Shown: positions 49,746 to 58,653, numbered from the stretch's first letter. The stretch: DNA of 64,000 bases from Herbidospora daliensis (GCF_001570585.1 NZ_BBXF01000011.1:59761-123760); one strand, 5' to 3'. A program made the numbers and translations. The notes: generated by a model not told the origin, from the sequence alone.

Positions 49746-50863
49746 GCGACCATTGTTAGCCCAGCCTGGTCGTTTCGACTACAACGGCATCGGGGATGAC
49801 GCGGCCACACCCGGCGCCGCCACACCAAATCAGGCAGGATCTCGGCCGTTCCGGCGGCGTCGATCCCACGCCTGTCGAGGAACGCGAGCGCCTGCCCGGC
49901 CGCCTGACCGGCGACCAGACCCGACGTGACGGTGTCGCAACCCGACTGCCCCCTGACGGCGGCCCTGACCGACGGCCAGCCCGGATCCCGGTCGCGCCGG
50001 GTCAGCTCGACGCAGGCCAGGCACGGCGACTGCCCCGGCACGACCAGCGGCCCGACGGCCCCGCACCCCTCGGCGCACGTCGCGAGCAGGTGGGGGATGC
50101 CGAGCGTGGTGAGGTCGTGGGCGAGCATCGGATCGGGTGAGCCGGTGGGCGCGAGCACGACCAGGTCGGGCCCGGCCGCGCCGTCCATGAGCCCGGCGGC
50201 GGCCCGCCCCGCCCAGGCGGTGACGCTCGGCGCGACCGAGGCGGCCACCGCCACCGCGCCCTCCTCGCGGGGGCGGCCCACGTGATCCCAGCCGAGGCCG
50301 CCCGGCACGACGTCTTCGGCCTGCGCGGTCTCGGGATCGAGCACGCAGATCCGGCCGACCCCGGCCGCCGCCAGCAGGGCGGCCACACGCGCCCCTATGC
50401 GCCCGGCGCCGTAAATCCGGACATAAGCCCTCTGTCGGGCCGTGAAGGCCGTCAGGCCGCCGTCCAGGGCCGGAGAAGGAGACTTCTGGCCGGCGGGGAG
50501 TTCGTACACCGTGGGCGGGAGCGACAGCGCCTCCAGGTCGGGCCTGAGCCGGTCGCGCTCGTCGCGGCTGAGCGTGGTCAGCGGAGCCGGGCCGGAGACG
50601 TCGTCGAGCAGGCCCCGCCCGGCGAGCAGTTCGATGATCCGGGTGGCGACGGTCTCGTCGACCCGGGAGTCGGCGATGGCCTGCGCCAGCGTCCTGGTGC
50701 CGTCGAGGGCGGCCACGAAACGCCGCCCGTGCTCGTCGAGACCGGTCAGCAACACGGCCCGCGCGGGGTGCAGCCCGAACTGGAGCGTCTCCTCGTCGCG
50801 GGTCGCGATGCCGATGGCGGGCTTGATGCGGGGCCGGCTGGACATACCCAAGGGTTGTGTCAT
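49742..50863 (-). CDS. ThiF-like/cyclodehydratase-type E1 fold protein
   Basis: About 373 residues with ATG 50863 (ATG 50845 is an alternative; neither has a clear ribosome site). An N-terminal winged-helix-like part (LDGTRTLAQAIADSRVDETVATRIIELLAGRGLL) resembles the peptide-binding RRE fold of azole-forming cyclodehydratases. The C-terminal part has YGAGRIGARVAALLAAAGVG, an E1/ThiF nucleotide fold, and CLAC. No precursor peptide or YcaO gene is nearby, so it is probably not part of a RiPP cluster. It is translationally coupled to the ABC1 kinase gene; a shared function is inferred. Confidence 0.72.
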   Translation of the reverse strand: MTQPLGMSSRPRIKPAIGIATRDEETLQFGLHPARAVLLTGLDEHGRRFVAALDGTRTLAQAIADSRVDETVATRIIELLAGRGLLDDVSGPAPLTTLSRDERDRLRPDLEALSLPPTVYELPAGQKSPSPALDGGLTAFTARQRAYVRIYGAGRIGARVAALLAAAGVGRICVLDPETAQAEDVVPGGLGWDHVGRPREEGAVAVAASVAPSVTAWAGRAAAGLMDGAAGPDLVVLAPTGSPDPMLAHDLTTLGIPHLLATCAEGCGAVGPLVVPGQSPCLACVELTRRDRDPGWPSVRAAVRGQSGCDTVTSGLVAGQAAGQALAFLDRRGIDAAGTAEILPDLVWRRRVWPRHPRCRCSRNDQAGLTMVA

Positions 50864-51213
50864 GGCCGGGAAACTGTCACACGCCGTCAGCCGCCCGAGT
50901 CGCATTCCGGTCGCCTGTGGAAAACCCCGTCGACGAGAAAGATCGATAAACGGCTTCCGATCTTCGGAAACGCGCTTCGCCGCAGGTCAGGTTTGTCCTG
51001 AACCGCCGTCGCAGGTTTTACTTTTGCGCTGCCGCCCATATCCATTCGTTGTCAGGCAATCCCGGAAACCCGCGCACATCGGCCTTCCCGGGCGCTCTCA
51101 CGGGGGGACACTGAGGCCCGTGTGCCGGTTTAACATGCGGGAAACGTTGATTGACCAGCGGGAACGTCGGTGACCCCCTGTGGAATTCCGCGCGTGTCGA
51201 GTACCGTGCATAT
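50864..51213. other. Intergenic region, 350 bases, no gene seen
   Basis: Lower-GC divergent spacer between the ThiF-like gene and the metalloprotease gene. It contains an inverted repeat TTCCGA-TCT-TCGGAA at 50955-50969 and a direct repeat GCGGGAAACGTT / GCGGGAACGTC near 51135-51170. These could be regulator sites for the two divergent promoters. No coding frame looks real. Confidence 0.5.
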
Positions 51214-51729
51214 GTGCCCCCCGAGACAGTCGAGGTTCGTCGGAGCGCACGACGGCGGCGAACCGTTTCCGCGTACCGCGATGGAGACAAGACCATCGTG
51301 CTGCTGCCTGCCGGTCTGAGCACGACCGACGAGGAGCAGTGGGTACGCCGCATGCTCGAACGCCTGGCGGCGAAGGAGCAGCGCAAAAGACCCAGTGACG
51401 ACGACCTGCTCGATCGCGCCCGGGAACTGTCGGCCCGCTACCTCGACGGACGGGCCGCGCCATCGAGTGTGCGCTGGGTCGAGAACCAGCTCCACCGATG
51501 GGGGTCATGCACTCCAGATCATGGCACGATCCGATTGTCGGCCAGACTCCGGGGCATGCCCGCGTGGGTCGTAGACTACGTGATCATGCATGAGCTGGTG
51601 CACCTGCTGGTGCCGAGCCACGGCCCCCGGTTCTGGGCGCTGGTCGAACGTTACCCCAAGGCCGAACGCGCCCGCGGTTTCCTCGAAGGATTCTCGATGG
51701 CCGCGAGCGGCACTCCGGAGGAATGTTGA
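51214..51729 (+). CDS. YgjP-like (DUF45/M48-like) metallopeptidase
   Basis: A 171-residue protein. GTG 51214 is preferred because family homology begins at VEVRRSARRRRTVSAYR, although the frame is open to 51151. The zinc site is HELVHLLVPSHG (HExxH with a third His in the same loop), and the substrate-side RWGSCTPDHGTIRLS motif is typical of YgjP proteins. Cytoplasmic; substrate unknown. The next gene begins within its last codons (ATG 51723 against stop 51727-51729). Confidence 0.88.
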   Translation: MPPETVEVRRSARRRRTVSAYRDGDKTIVLLPAGLSTTDEEQWVRRMLERLAAKEQRKRPSDDDLLDRARELSARYLDGRAAPSSVRWVENQLHRWGSCTPDHGTIRLSARLRGMPAWVVDYVIMHELVHLLVPSHGPRFWALVERYPKAERARGFLEGFSMAASGTPEEC

Positions 51730-52307
51730 CCGAACGGCTGGTGGCCGTCCTGGTGACCCCGTCGTGCGGCGACGCCGCGCCACCGGGGGTCGGCCGTAAC
51801 GAGTTCCTTCGCGCCGTGGCCGAGGACACGTACGAGATGGTCGCGGGGCTCGACCTGGTGACTCCGGTGATCCTAGCGGTTGGAGTCACAGGTTTGGAGG
51901 AGATCGCCTGGCCGGGCACGCCGGTGATCTCCATCGACTCCGTGGGCCAGGCCTTCGCCGCGCTGCCGCCGGCCGACCAGGCCGTGGTGGTCTGCGGTGA
52001 CGCCCCCGACCTGCCGCCGCTGCTGATCGGGAAGTTGTTCCGCGAGCTCGGCCGCGCCGAGATCGCCGTCTGCCCGGCCGACACCGGGGGAGCGGTCGCC
52101 GTCGCCGCCCACCTGCCGTTCCCCGCGTGGGCGACCCTCGACGTCGACCACCCCGAGGTCGTCAAGGCGCTGCGCGCGCAGGCCCCCGGCCCCCGCAAGG
52201 TCGCCACCGGGCCGGGCTGGCACCGCCTCCGGACCCCCGACGACCTGGCCCGGCTCGACCCGGGCCTGGAAGGGTGGGACTCCACCAGAGCGTTGGTCAT
52301 GGCGTGA
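51723..52307 (+). CDS. DUF2064-like/nucleotidyltransferase-fold protein
   Basis: A 194-residue protein with an alpha/beta fold resembling DUF2064 or MobA-like transferases: VVVCGDAPDLPPLLIGKLFREL and AVCPADTGGAVAVAAHLP are the recognisable parts. The N-terminus is less clearly conserved than in typical glycosyltransferase-type relatives. It overlaps the metalloprotease gene at its start and the AraC gene at its end (GTGA at 52304), so these genes form a coupled series. Function unknown. Confidence 0.65.
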   Translation: MLTERLVAVLVTPSCGDAAPPGVGRNEFLRAVAEDTYEMVAGLDLVTPVILAVGVTGLEEIAWPGTPVISIDSVGQAFAALPPADQAVVVCGDAPDLPPLLIGKLFRELGRAEIAVCPADTGGAVAVAAHLPFPAWATLDVDHPEVVKALRAQAPGPRKVATGPGWHRLRTPDDLARLDPGLEGWDSTRALVMA

Positions 52308-52729
52308 ACCGCGACGACCTCGTCCGGCTGCGCAAGGTCCGCGACATGATGGACCGCGACTACGCCAGCCCTCTCGACGTGCCCGCCCTGGCCCAGGCCG
52401 CCCTCATGTCACCCGGCCACTTCTCCCGCAGCTTCCGGGCGGCCTACGGAGAGACGCCCTACAGCTACCTGATGACCCGCCGGATCGAGCGGGCCAAGGC
52501 GCTGCTCCGCAACGGCGACCTGTCGGTCACCGACGTCTGCTTCGCCGTCGGCTGTACGTCGCTCGGCTCCTTCAGCACCCGCTTCACCGAGCTGGTCGGG
52601 GAGAGCCCCAGCGCCTACCGCGCGCGCTCCCACGACGAGGCCGCCGCCATCCCCGCCTGCATCGCGAAGATCCACACCAGACCGGTCAGGAACGGAGAAG
52701 CCAACGTCACCGGCCGCCCTCTAGCGTGA
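52304..52729 (+). CDS. AraC-family regulator, DNA-binding domain only
   Basis: A 141-residue protein starting at GTG 52304. It consists of the two helix-turn-helix units of AraC/XylS: LAQAALMSPGHFSRSFRAAYGETPYSYLMTRR, then VCFAVGCTSLGSFSTRFTELVGESPSAYR (each quoted in part for position only, about residues 20-110). There is no ligand-binding domain. It sits directly before a VOC gene, a common pair in actinobacteria, so that gene is its probable target. Confidence 0.88.
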   Translation: MNRDDLVRLRKVRDMMDRDYASPLDVPALAQAALMSPGHFSRSFRAAYGETPYSYLMTRRIERAKALLRNGDLSVTDVCFAVGCTSLGSFSTRFTELVGESPSAYRARSHDEAAAIPACIAKIHTRPVRNGEANVTGRPLA

Positions 52730-52734
52730 GACGC

Positions 52735-53157
52735 ATGGACATCAAACTGCACACCTGCTTCCTGGCCGTCGACGACCACGACACCGCGCTCGCGTTCTAC
52801 CGCGACGTGCTCGGCATGGAGGTCCGCAACGACGTCTCCTACGAGGGCATGCGCTGGGTGACCGTCGGCTCCCCGTCGCAGCCCGAGGTCGAGATCGTCC
52901 TCGAACCGCCGCTGGCCGACCCCAACGCCTCGGCCGAGGACAAGGAGACCATGTCCGAGCTGCTGGCCAAGGGCCTGCTGCGCGGCCTGATCTTCAGCAC
53001 CGACGACTGCGACGCCACCTTCGAGAAGATCGCCGAAGCGGGCGCCGAAGTCCTCCAGGAGCCGATCGACCAGTTCTACGGCGTGCGCGACTGCGCCTTC
53101 CGCGACCCGTCGGGCAACATGCTGCGGTTCAACCAGCCGCTGAAGAAGGAAGCCTGA
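52735..53157 (+). CDS. VOC family (glyoxalase/dioxygenase fold) protein
   Basis: A 140-residue protein starting at ATG 52735, five bases after the AraC gene. Two beta-alpha-beta-beta-beta modules are seen, with LHTCFLAVDDHDTALAFYRDVLGMEV at the start and VRDCAFRDPSGNMLRFNQP at the end. Possible metal ligands are His6 and Glu near VEIVLEPP. The substrate is unknown. Its 3' end overlaps the convergent phosphatase-family gene by 29 bases. Confidence 0.88.
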   Translation: MDIKLHTCFLAVDDHDTALAFYRDVLGMEVRNDVSYEGMRWVTVGSPSQPEVEIVLEPPLADPNASAEDKETMSELLAKGLLRGLIFSTDDCDATFEKIAEAGAEVLQEPIDQFYGVRDCAFRDPSGNMLRFNQPLKKEA

Positions 53158-54139
53158 GCACGGTGAAGACCGCCCGGTGGTCGGTGCCGGCGACGTCGTA
53201 GACGCTCGCGTGCCCGACCGCCACCCGGGGGTCGACCAGCACGTGGTCGATGGTGATCAACGGCGGCACCCGCCGTCCGGCCGGCCAGGTCGTGATCAGG
53301 CCCTTCCCGGTGGCGTCGGCGGCGTCGACCCACCCGTGGCCCAGCACCGCGCGGAACTCCGCGTGGTCGAACGTGGCGTTGTAGTCGCCCGCCAGGATCC
53401 GGATCGTTCCAGGGTCGGGCCGGGGCAGCGACCGCAGCCCGTCGCGCCACAACCCCAGGTCACGACCCAGCGGCGCCACCGTGTGCACGTCGACCAGCTC
53501 GACCGGCGGGCCGCCGGGAACCTCGATCTTCGTGTACGGCATCCGATGGCCGTCACCCGGCGCGAACGGCGCCAGCGGGGTCAGCGGGAACCGCGAGTAG
53601 ACGCCCGAACCCGCCGCGCTCCAGTGCGGCTCCAGATGGTCGTAGGGCATCAGTTCCCCCAGCCCGGCCGCCGCGAGCCCCTCGACGGCCCGGGGGCTCA
53701 GCTCCTGCACCGAGATGACGTCGGGACGCGAGGAACGTACAAGAGCCATCAGGGAACCGACGTCGGCGCGCCCGAAGCGCATGTTGATCGACAACACCCG
53801 CAGCGACGGCCCGTCAGCCGGAGGCTGAGAGGAGGGCAGCGCCCGGGGCAGCACCACGAACGACATCGCGACGACCGAGGCCAGCGCGAGCGCGGCGGCC
53901 CGCCGGGCCCGCGCCAGCACCGCGACCATCACCGCCACGACCGCCCCGAGAACCGCGTAGGGCGTGCCCGTGGACAGCAGGGTCCCGAAGCCGGTGAGCT
54001 CGGTCCCGGTCAGCCGGAAGACCGTCCAGACGACGCTGATCCCGGCCAGCAGCCAGGCGACCGCCCGCCGCTTGCGCCCGCGCGACCTCTCCGGAGCGCG
54101 GATCTCCCCGCCGACCTCGGCTCCCACCTGTGTGTCCAC
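53129..54139 (-). CDS. Membrane endonuclease/exonuclease/phosphatase-family protein
   Basis: About 336 residues with GTG 54139. The start is supported by TAGGGT ending seven bases upstream, a -10 box for a leaderless message; the longer frame to 54202 has no such support. Two to three membrane helices (about residues 26-115) precede the EEP domain: LSINMRFG, ISVQELSP, DVHTVAPLG, LAGDYNATFD and IDHVLVD, ending with GTDHRAV, which supply the Asn, Glu, Asp and His of the active site. The catalytic domain faces outside if the third helix is present. It may be a secreted nuclease or phospholipid phosphatase. Confidence 0.83.
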   Translation of the reverse strand: MDTQVGAEVGGEIRAPERSRGRKRRAVAWLLAGISVVWTVFRLTGTELTGFGTLLSTGTPYAVLGAVVAVMVAVLARARRAAALALASVVAMSFVVLPRALPSSQPPADGPSLRVLSINMRFGRADVGSLMALVRSSRPDVISVQELSPRAVEGLAAAGLGELMPYDHLEPHWSAAGSGVYSRFPLTPLAPFAPGDGHRMPYTKIEVPGGPPVELVDVHTVAPLGRDLGLWRDGLRSLPRPDPGTIRILAGDYNATFDHAEFRAVLGHGWVDAADATGKGLITTWPAGRRVPPLITIDHVLVDPRVAVGHASVYDVAGTDHRAVFTVLRLPSSAAG

Positions 54140-54179
54140 TCCGGAAACCCTAGCCAGCGGTGTGCCGAGGGGGTGTAAG

Positions 54180-54734
54180 TCAATTGTGAAGGTTGTGCGC
54201 AAGCAAGGAGCGGGCCCTGCGCGCGAGCCGCCGGGTGGCCATGTCGCTCGGCTCGGGGATGTCGTCGACGGGGAACCACTCGAGCGCCAGCGACTCCTCG
54301 CTGATCACCTTCTCGGCCCCGGGCGGCGCGACCGCGCCGAACTCCACGTCGAGATGCCAGCACTGCGGCGGATGACACCACACCTCGTGTCGGTCGAGCG
54401 CCAGCGGGCCGGGCAGCAGGGTGAGGCCGGGGATGCCCGACTCCTCGACCGCCTCGCGCAGCGCCACATCGGGCAGCGTCAGGTCGCCGGGCTCGCAGTG
54501 GCCGCCCATCGGCAACCACAGTTTCGCCTTCGGATGGTGGGTGAGCAGCACCTTCGCGCCGTCGTGGGACAACACCGCCGTCGTGGCGGTCAGATGCCCC
54601 GGTACGCACGAACGCCACATGCCGTCGTCGTGCTCGGCCAGATGGCGGAGGAACTCCAGGCGGAGCGCCTCCTCCTCGGGGGTCGGGCCGGTCCAGGCCG
54701 CGAGGAACGCCGCGGCTTCGTCGCGCAGGGTCAC
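54180..54734 (-). CDS. Nudix hydrolase (184 aa)
   Basis: Starts at GTG 54734, whose GTGA overlaps the stop of the Zincin_2 protease gene. The Nudix box is slightly altered: GGHCEPGD has Asp where Glu is usual, followed by LREAVEESG. WLPMGGHCEPGD and HLDVEFGAV are also seen. It probably hydrolyses a nucleotide derivative. It is transcribed with the protease gene upstream and ends 40 bases before the endonuclease/phosphatase gene's start on the same strand. Confidence 0.82.
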   Translation of the reverse strand: MTLRDEAAAFLAAWTGPTPEEEALRLEFLRHLAEHDDGMWRSCVPGHLTATTAVLSHDGAKVLLTHHPKAKLWLPMGGHCEPGDLTLPDVALREAVEESGIPGLTLLPGPLALDRHEVWCHPPQCWHLDVEFGAVAPPGAEKVISEESLALEWFPVDDIPEPSDMATRRLARRARSLLAHNLHN

Positions 54735-55990
54735 TTGTCTTCGTCGTCGTTTTCTTCGAGGAACTTGAGCAGGCCGAGGTCGAAGTCGTCCTTGCCGGCC
54801 ACGAACGCCTCGGGGCTGTCGAGGTCGTCGGAGGTCGGCATGAGATCGGGGTGGCCCCACACCGCGTCGCGCTCGTCGACGCCGCGCGCGTCGCCCAGCG
54901 CCTTCCACAACGCCGCCGCCTCGCGCAGCCGCCGGGGCCGCAGCTCCAGGCCGACCAGCGTCGAGAAGGTGAGCTCGGCCGGTCCGCCGGAGGCCCGGCG
55001 GCGCCGGACCGTCTCGCCCAGCGCGCCCGCCGACGGCAGCTTGCCCGCCGCCGCGGCGTCGACGACCGTGGCGACCCAGCCCTCGACCAGCGCGAGCGTG
55101 GTCTCAAGACGGGCCAGGGCGGCCTTCTGCCGCTCGGTCTCGGCCGGCTTGAGCAGGTCGCCGCCCGAGAGGATCTCCTGCAGCCGCGACGGGTCGTTGA
55201 TGTCGAGCCCCTGGAGCTTGTCCTGCAGGGCCGAGACGTCGACGGTGATGCCGCGGGCGTACTCCTCGATCGCCCCGAGCAGGTGTGACTTCAGCCACGG
55301 CACGTGCTGGAACAGCCGGTGGTGGGCCGCCTCGCGCAGCGCCAGGTAGAGGCGGATCTCCTCGGCGGGCAGTTCGAGCCCCTGGCTGAACGCCGCGATC
55401 CCGCCGGGCAGCAGCGCGGCGGTGTCGGACAGCGGCAGGCCGATGTCGCTGGTGCCGATGACCTCGCGGGCGAGGGTGCCGAGGGCCTGGCCGATCTGCT
55501 GGCCGACCATCATGCCGCCCATCTGCTTCAGCATGCCCATCAGCGGCCCCGCCATGGCCTGCGCCTCGGCCGGGAGCCCGGCGGCGCCGAGGCTGCCGCC
55601 CATGGTCTCGACCATCTTGGCGGCCACCGGGTCGCACAGCTGGCCCCAGATCGGCGCGGTCTTCTCGATCCACTCCGACCGGCTCCACGCCTGCGGGTTC
55701 GACACGCCGCTCGGCAACGACGTGGCTTCGTTGAGCCACAGGTCGGCCAGGTTCAGCGCGTCGACGACCTGGCGCCGCTCCCCTTCCATCACGCTGGGAT
55801 CACCGCCGTCGGCGACCACCGCGTGGCGGGCGATGTTCTTCGCCATCTCCCAGTTCACCGGGCCGGAGCCGGGTGGGGCCGAGAGCATGTCGGCGAACTG
55901 GCGCATCGCCTGCGCCATCTGCTCGGGGTTGCCGAACATGGCGAACGGGTTCTCGTTAGGATCGTTTTCGCGACCTGGCAGGTCAGTCAC
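54731..55990 (-). CDS. Zinc-dependent metalloprotease, Zincin_2 (DUF2342) family
   Basis: A 419-residue protein starting at GTG 55990. The conserved zincin helix is REAAHHRLFQHVPWL near residue 220, the unusual EaaHH variant typical of this actinobacterial family. A Gly/Met-rich segment (QMGGMMVGQQIGQALG) precedes it and the C-terminus is acidic (ENDDEDK). It corresponds to Rv3195. No signal peptide, so it is cytoplasmic; the substrate is unknown. It is divergent from the SDR gene and coupled to the Nudix gene. Confidence 0.88.
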   Translation of the reverse strand: MTDLPGRENDPNENPFAMFGNPEQMAQAMRQFADMLSAPPGSGPVNWEMAKNIARHAVVADGGDPSVMEGERRQVVDALNLADLWLNEATSLPSGVSNPQAWSRSEWIEKTAPIWGQLCDPVAAKMVETMGGSLGAAGLPAEAQAMAGPLMGMLKQMGGMMVGQQIGQALGTLAREVIGTSDIGLPLSDTAALLPGGIAAFSQGLELPAEEIRLYLALREAAHHRLFQHVPWLKSHLLGAIEEYARGITVDVSALQDKLQGLDINDPSRLQEILSGGDLLKPAETERQKAALARLETTLALVEGWVATVVDAAAAGKLPSAGALGETVRRRRASGGPAELTFSTLVGLELRPRRLREAAALWKALGDARGVDERDAVWGHPDLMPTSDDLDSPEAFVAGKDDFDLGLLKFLEENDDEDK

Positions 55991-56072
55991 CGCGCCACCT
56001 CGTGCAGGATGGAGGAGTCCACATCCGCCACGTTATCCGTCGTGGGGCGTGTCAGCGCAAAGTGAGGACCGC

Positions 56073-57143
56073 GTGCCAGTCTCGAAACGCCATCGTCCGC
56101 CCGTCGTCGCCGTCACCGGCGCGGCCTCGGGAGTAGGCAGGGCGTTCCTGTCGAAAGTCGCCTCGTCTGCGGATTTCCGCCGCGTGGTGGCGATCGACGC
56201 GCAACGCGGCGACGTCGCCGACGTGACCTGGCGGGTGCTCGACATCCGCGATCCGCTCTTGGCGAACCGGATCTCCGACGTCGACGTGCTGGTCCATCTG
56301 GCGGGCGACTTCTCGCTCGACGGCGACCCCGCCGAACGCCGGGCCTACAACCTGCGGGCCGCCCAGACCGTGCTGACCGCCTCGGCCGCCGCCCGGGTGC
56401 GCCGGGTGGTGCTGGTCACCAGCGCCATGGTGTACGGCGCCGACGCCGACAACCCGGTCCCGCTCCCCGAAGACGCCCCCGTGGCGGCCGAACCCGACAC
56501 CGGGGTCGTGGGCGACCACCTCGAGATCGAGTCGCTGGTCCGCCGCTCGCTGCGGGCCCACCCCGGCCTGGATGTCGTGGTTTTGCGTCCGGCCGCCCTG
56601 GTCGGGCCCGAGGTCGACACCGTGGTCACCCGCCACTTCGAGGCCCCCCGCCTGCTGGTCGTCAAGGGCTGCACGCCCCGCTGGCAGTTCTGCCACGTCG
56701 ACGACCTCGTCTCGGCCCTCGAACTGGCCGCGCTCGGCCACGTCAACGGCGTGGTCGCGGTGGGTTCCGAGGGCTGGCTGGAGATGGAGCAGGTCGAGGA
56801 GGTCTCCGGCGTCCGCCGCTTCGAGCTCCCGGCGGGCCTGACCTTCTCCACCGCCCAGCGCCTCCACCGCCTGGGCATCACCCCGGCCCCGGCCACCGAC
56901 CTCCACTACGTCGTCTACCCCTGGGTGGTCGACTGCGCGACCCTGCGGGAGGCGGGCTGGAAGCCGGCCTGGACGAACGAGGCCGCCCTGCGCGAGCTGA
57001 TGACCTACCGCGAGGGCAAGCACGCCGTCGTCGGCCGCCGCCTGTCCGGCAAGGACGCCACCCTGACCGCCGCCGGCGCCACCGTCGCCGTGATCGGCAC
57101 GGCCGCGATCGTCCGCGCGGCCCGCCGGAAGAAGAAGATTTAG
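56073..57143 (+). CDS. Extended-SDR-fold protein lacking YxxxK
   Basis: About 356 residues; GTG 56073 is preferred because GAGG lies five bases upstream (GTG 56049 also possible). The N-terminal Rossmann motif TGAASGVGRAF and VLVHLAGDF are typical of extended short-chain dehydrogenases. VVLVTSAMVYGADADNP is the usual strand and Ser/Thr region, but where YxxxK should stand the sequence reads Val145-Val-Gly-Asp-His149 before LEIESLVRR. The catalytic Tyr and Lys are absent. A C-terminal hydrophobic helix (VAVIGTAAIVRAARRKKK) suggests membrane tethering. It may bind NAD or a lipid without oxidoreductase activity. Confidence 0.8.
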   Translation: MPVSKRHRPPVVAVTGAASGVGRAFLSKVASSADFRRVVAIDAQRGDVADVTWRVLDIRDPLLANRISDVDVLVHLAGDFSLDGDPAERRAYNLRAAQTVLTASAAARVRRVVLVTSAMVYGADADNPVPLPEDAPVAAEPDTGVVGDHLEIESLVRRSLRAHPGLDVVVLRPAALVGPEVDTVVTRHFEAPRLLVVKGCTPRWQFCHVDDLVSALELAALGHVNGVVAVGSEGWLEMEQVEEVSGVRRFELPAGLTFSTAQRLHRLGITPAPATDLHYVVYPWVVDCATLREAGWKPAWTNEAALRELMTYREGKHAVVGRRLSGKDATLTAAGATVAVIGTAAIVRAARRKKKI

Positions 57144-57152
57144 ACTCGTCGG

Positions 57153-57575
57153 GTGGACGTCATCCGCCTCCTGGCCATCCGCGAGACCCCGCTCTCCGTC
57201 GACGAGGTGGTCGCCGCCGTCGGCGACCACGCGGCCGGGGGCACCACGCTCTTCATCGGCACCGTCCGCGACCTCGACGAGGGCCGCGACGTCGAGCTGC
57301 TGTCCTACTCGGCCCACCCCAGCGCCGAGGCCGAGCTCCGGCGGGTGGCCGAGAAGGTGGCCGCCGACTTCCCGGTGACCGCGCTGGCGGCCGTCCACCG
57401 CGTCGGCGACCTGGAGCTCGGCGACATCGCGGTGATCGTCGCGGTGGCCTGCCCCCACCGGGGCGAGGCGTTCGCCGCCTCGCGGCGGCTGATCGACGAC
57501 CTCAAGCACGAGGTGCCGATCTGGAAGAACCAGCGCTTCGCCGACGGATCGGCCGAGTGGGTCGGCGCCTGTTAG
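57153..57575 (+). CDS. moaE: MoaE: molybdopterin synthase large subunit
   Basis: A 140-residue MoaE starting at GTG 57153, nine bases after the SDR-like gene. It has GTTLFIGTVRDLDEGRDV, YSAHPSAEAEL, CPHRGEAFAASRRLIDDLKHEVPIWKNQ (active-site Lys residues in the last part; motif quoted to locate it, about residues 105-132). It converts cyclic pyranopterin monophosphate to molybdopterin together with MoaD, whose recharging needs MoeZ (17.3 kb). No moaD or moaA is seen in the window. Confidence 0.92.
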   Translation: MDVIRLLAIRETPLSVDEVVAAVGDHAAGGTTLFIGTVRDLDEGRDVELLSYSAHPSAEAELRRVAEKVAADFPVTALAAVHRVGDLELGDIAVIVAVACPHRGEAFAASRRLIDDLKHEVPIWKNQRFADGSAEWVGAC

Positions 57576-57609
57576 CCGCTCCTTATCGGCGAGCCCTTAG
57601 AGTTCTGGC

Positions 57610-58653
57610 ATGTCCCGACGTGCCCTCACCCTGCTCGTGGCGGGTTTCCTCACACTCGCGCTTGCTGTGGGCGGCGCGCTGCTCCCCGTCCCCTACGTCG
57701 TGCTGTCACCCGGCCCGACCGAGAACACGATCGGCGACGTGAAGGGCAAGCCGGTGATCACCGTCACCGGCCACCAGGTCTATCCGACGACCGGCATGCT
57801 GAGCATGGTCACCGTCGCCTACCAGGGCGGCCCCGGCAACCGCATCGGCCTGCTGACCGCGCTGCGCGGCTGGCTCGACGACACCATCGCGGTCGTGCCG
57901 GAAGAGACGATCTTCCCCAGGGAGCAGACCGTCGAAGAGGTCGAGGAGGAGAACAGCGCCGAGATGGCGACCTCCCAGGAGACCTCCACCGCCGCCGCCC
58001 TGCGCGAACTCAAGATCGCCTACCAGGACGTGGTCGAGGTCGCCAGCACCGACAAGGGCTCCCCGGCCGAGGGCAAGCTGCTGCCCGGCGACGTGATCAC
58101 CACCGTCGACGGCGAGCCGGCCGCCGACATGGAGATCGTGGCCTCCCTGGTCCGCAAGCACACCCCCGGCCAGGACGTCACCTTCGGCGTCGACCGCAAG
58201 AACGTCAAACAGGACGTCACGGTCAAGACCGTGAAGGGCCCTAGCGGGCAGGCGATCGTCGGGGTCCGCATGGGGATGTCGTACAAGTTCCCCTTCACCG
58301 TGAACATCAGCGTCGGCGACGTCGGCGGCCCGAGCGCGGGCCTGATGTTCTCCCTGGGCATCTACGACAAGCTCACCCCCGGCCCGCTGACCGGCGGCAA
58401 GGCCATCGCCGGCACCGGCACGATGGACGGCGAGGGCAACGTCGGCGCCATCGGCGGCATCGAGCAGAAGATGGTCGGCGCGAAGAAGGCCGGCGCGACC
58501 GTCTTCCTGACGCCCTCGGCGAACTGCCCCGCCGCCGCCGCGGCCGTGCCCGACGGATTGCGCCTGGTCAAGGTCGACACCCTGAACGACGCCATCAAGG
58601 CGATCGACGCGATTCGCACCGGATCGGGATCCGTCCCGGCCTGCACTTCCTGA
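57610..58653 (+). CDS. PDZ and Lon-type serine protease domain protein (YlbL-like)
   Basis: A 347-residue membrane protein starting at ATG 57610. One N-terminal membrane helix (about 7-30) is followed by an extracytoplasmic PDZ domain (around GKLLPGDVITTVDGEPA) and a C-terminal Lon protease domain. The Ser-Lys dyad is Ser242 in GGPSAGLMF and Lys287 in GIEQKMVGAKKAG. It matches Rv3194c. It probably degrades or processes proteins outside the membrane, and neighbours the UPF0182 gene as in mycobacteria. Confidence 0.92.
   Translation: MSRRALTLLVAGFLTLALAVGGALLPVPYVVLSPGPTENTIGDVKGKPVITVTGHQVYPTTGMLSMVTVAYQGGPGNRIGLLTALRGWLDDTIAVVPEETIFPREQTVEEVEEENSAEMATSQETSTAAALRELKIAYQDVVEVASTDKGSPAEGKLLPGDVITTVDGEPAADMEIVASLVRKHTPGQDVTFGVDRKNVKQDVTVKTVKGPSGQAIVGVRMGMSYKFPFTVNISVGDVGGPSAGLMFSLGIYDKLTPGPLTGGKAIAGTGTMDGEGNVGAIGGIEQKMVGAKKAGATVFLTPSANCPAAAAAVPDGLRLVKVDTLNDAIKAIDAIRTGSGSVPACTS

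Noticed and set aside
49742..50863. A thiazole/oxazole peptide (RiPP) cluster
   Set aside because: Only one cyclodehydratase-like protein is present; no YcaO, dehydrogenase or precursor peptide gene is nearby.
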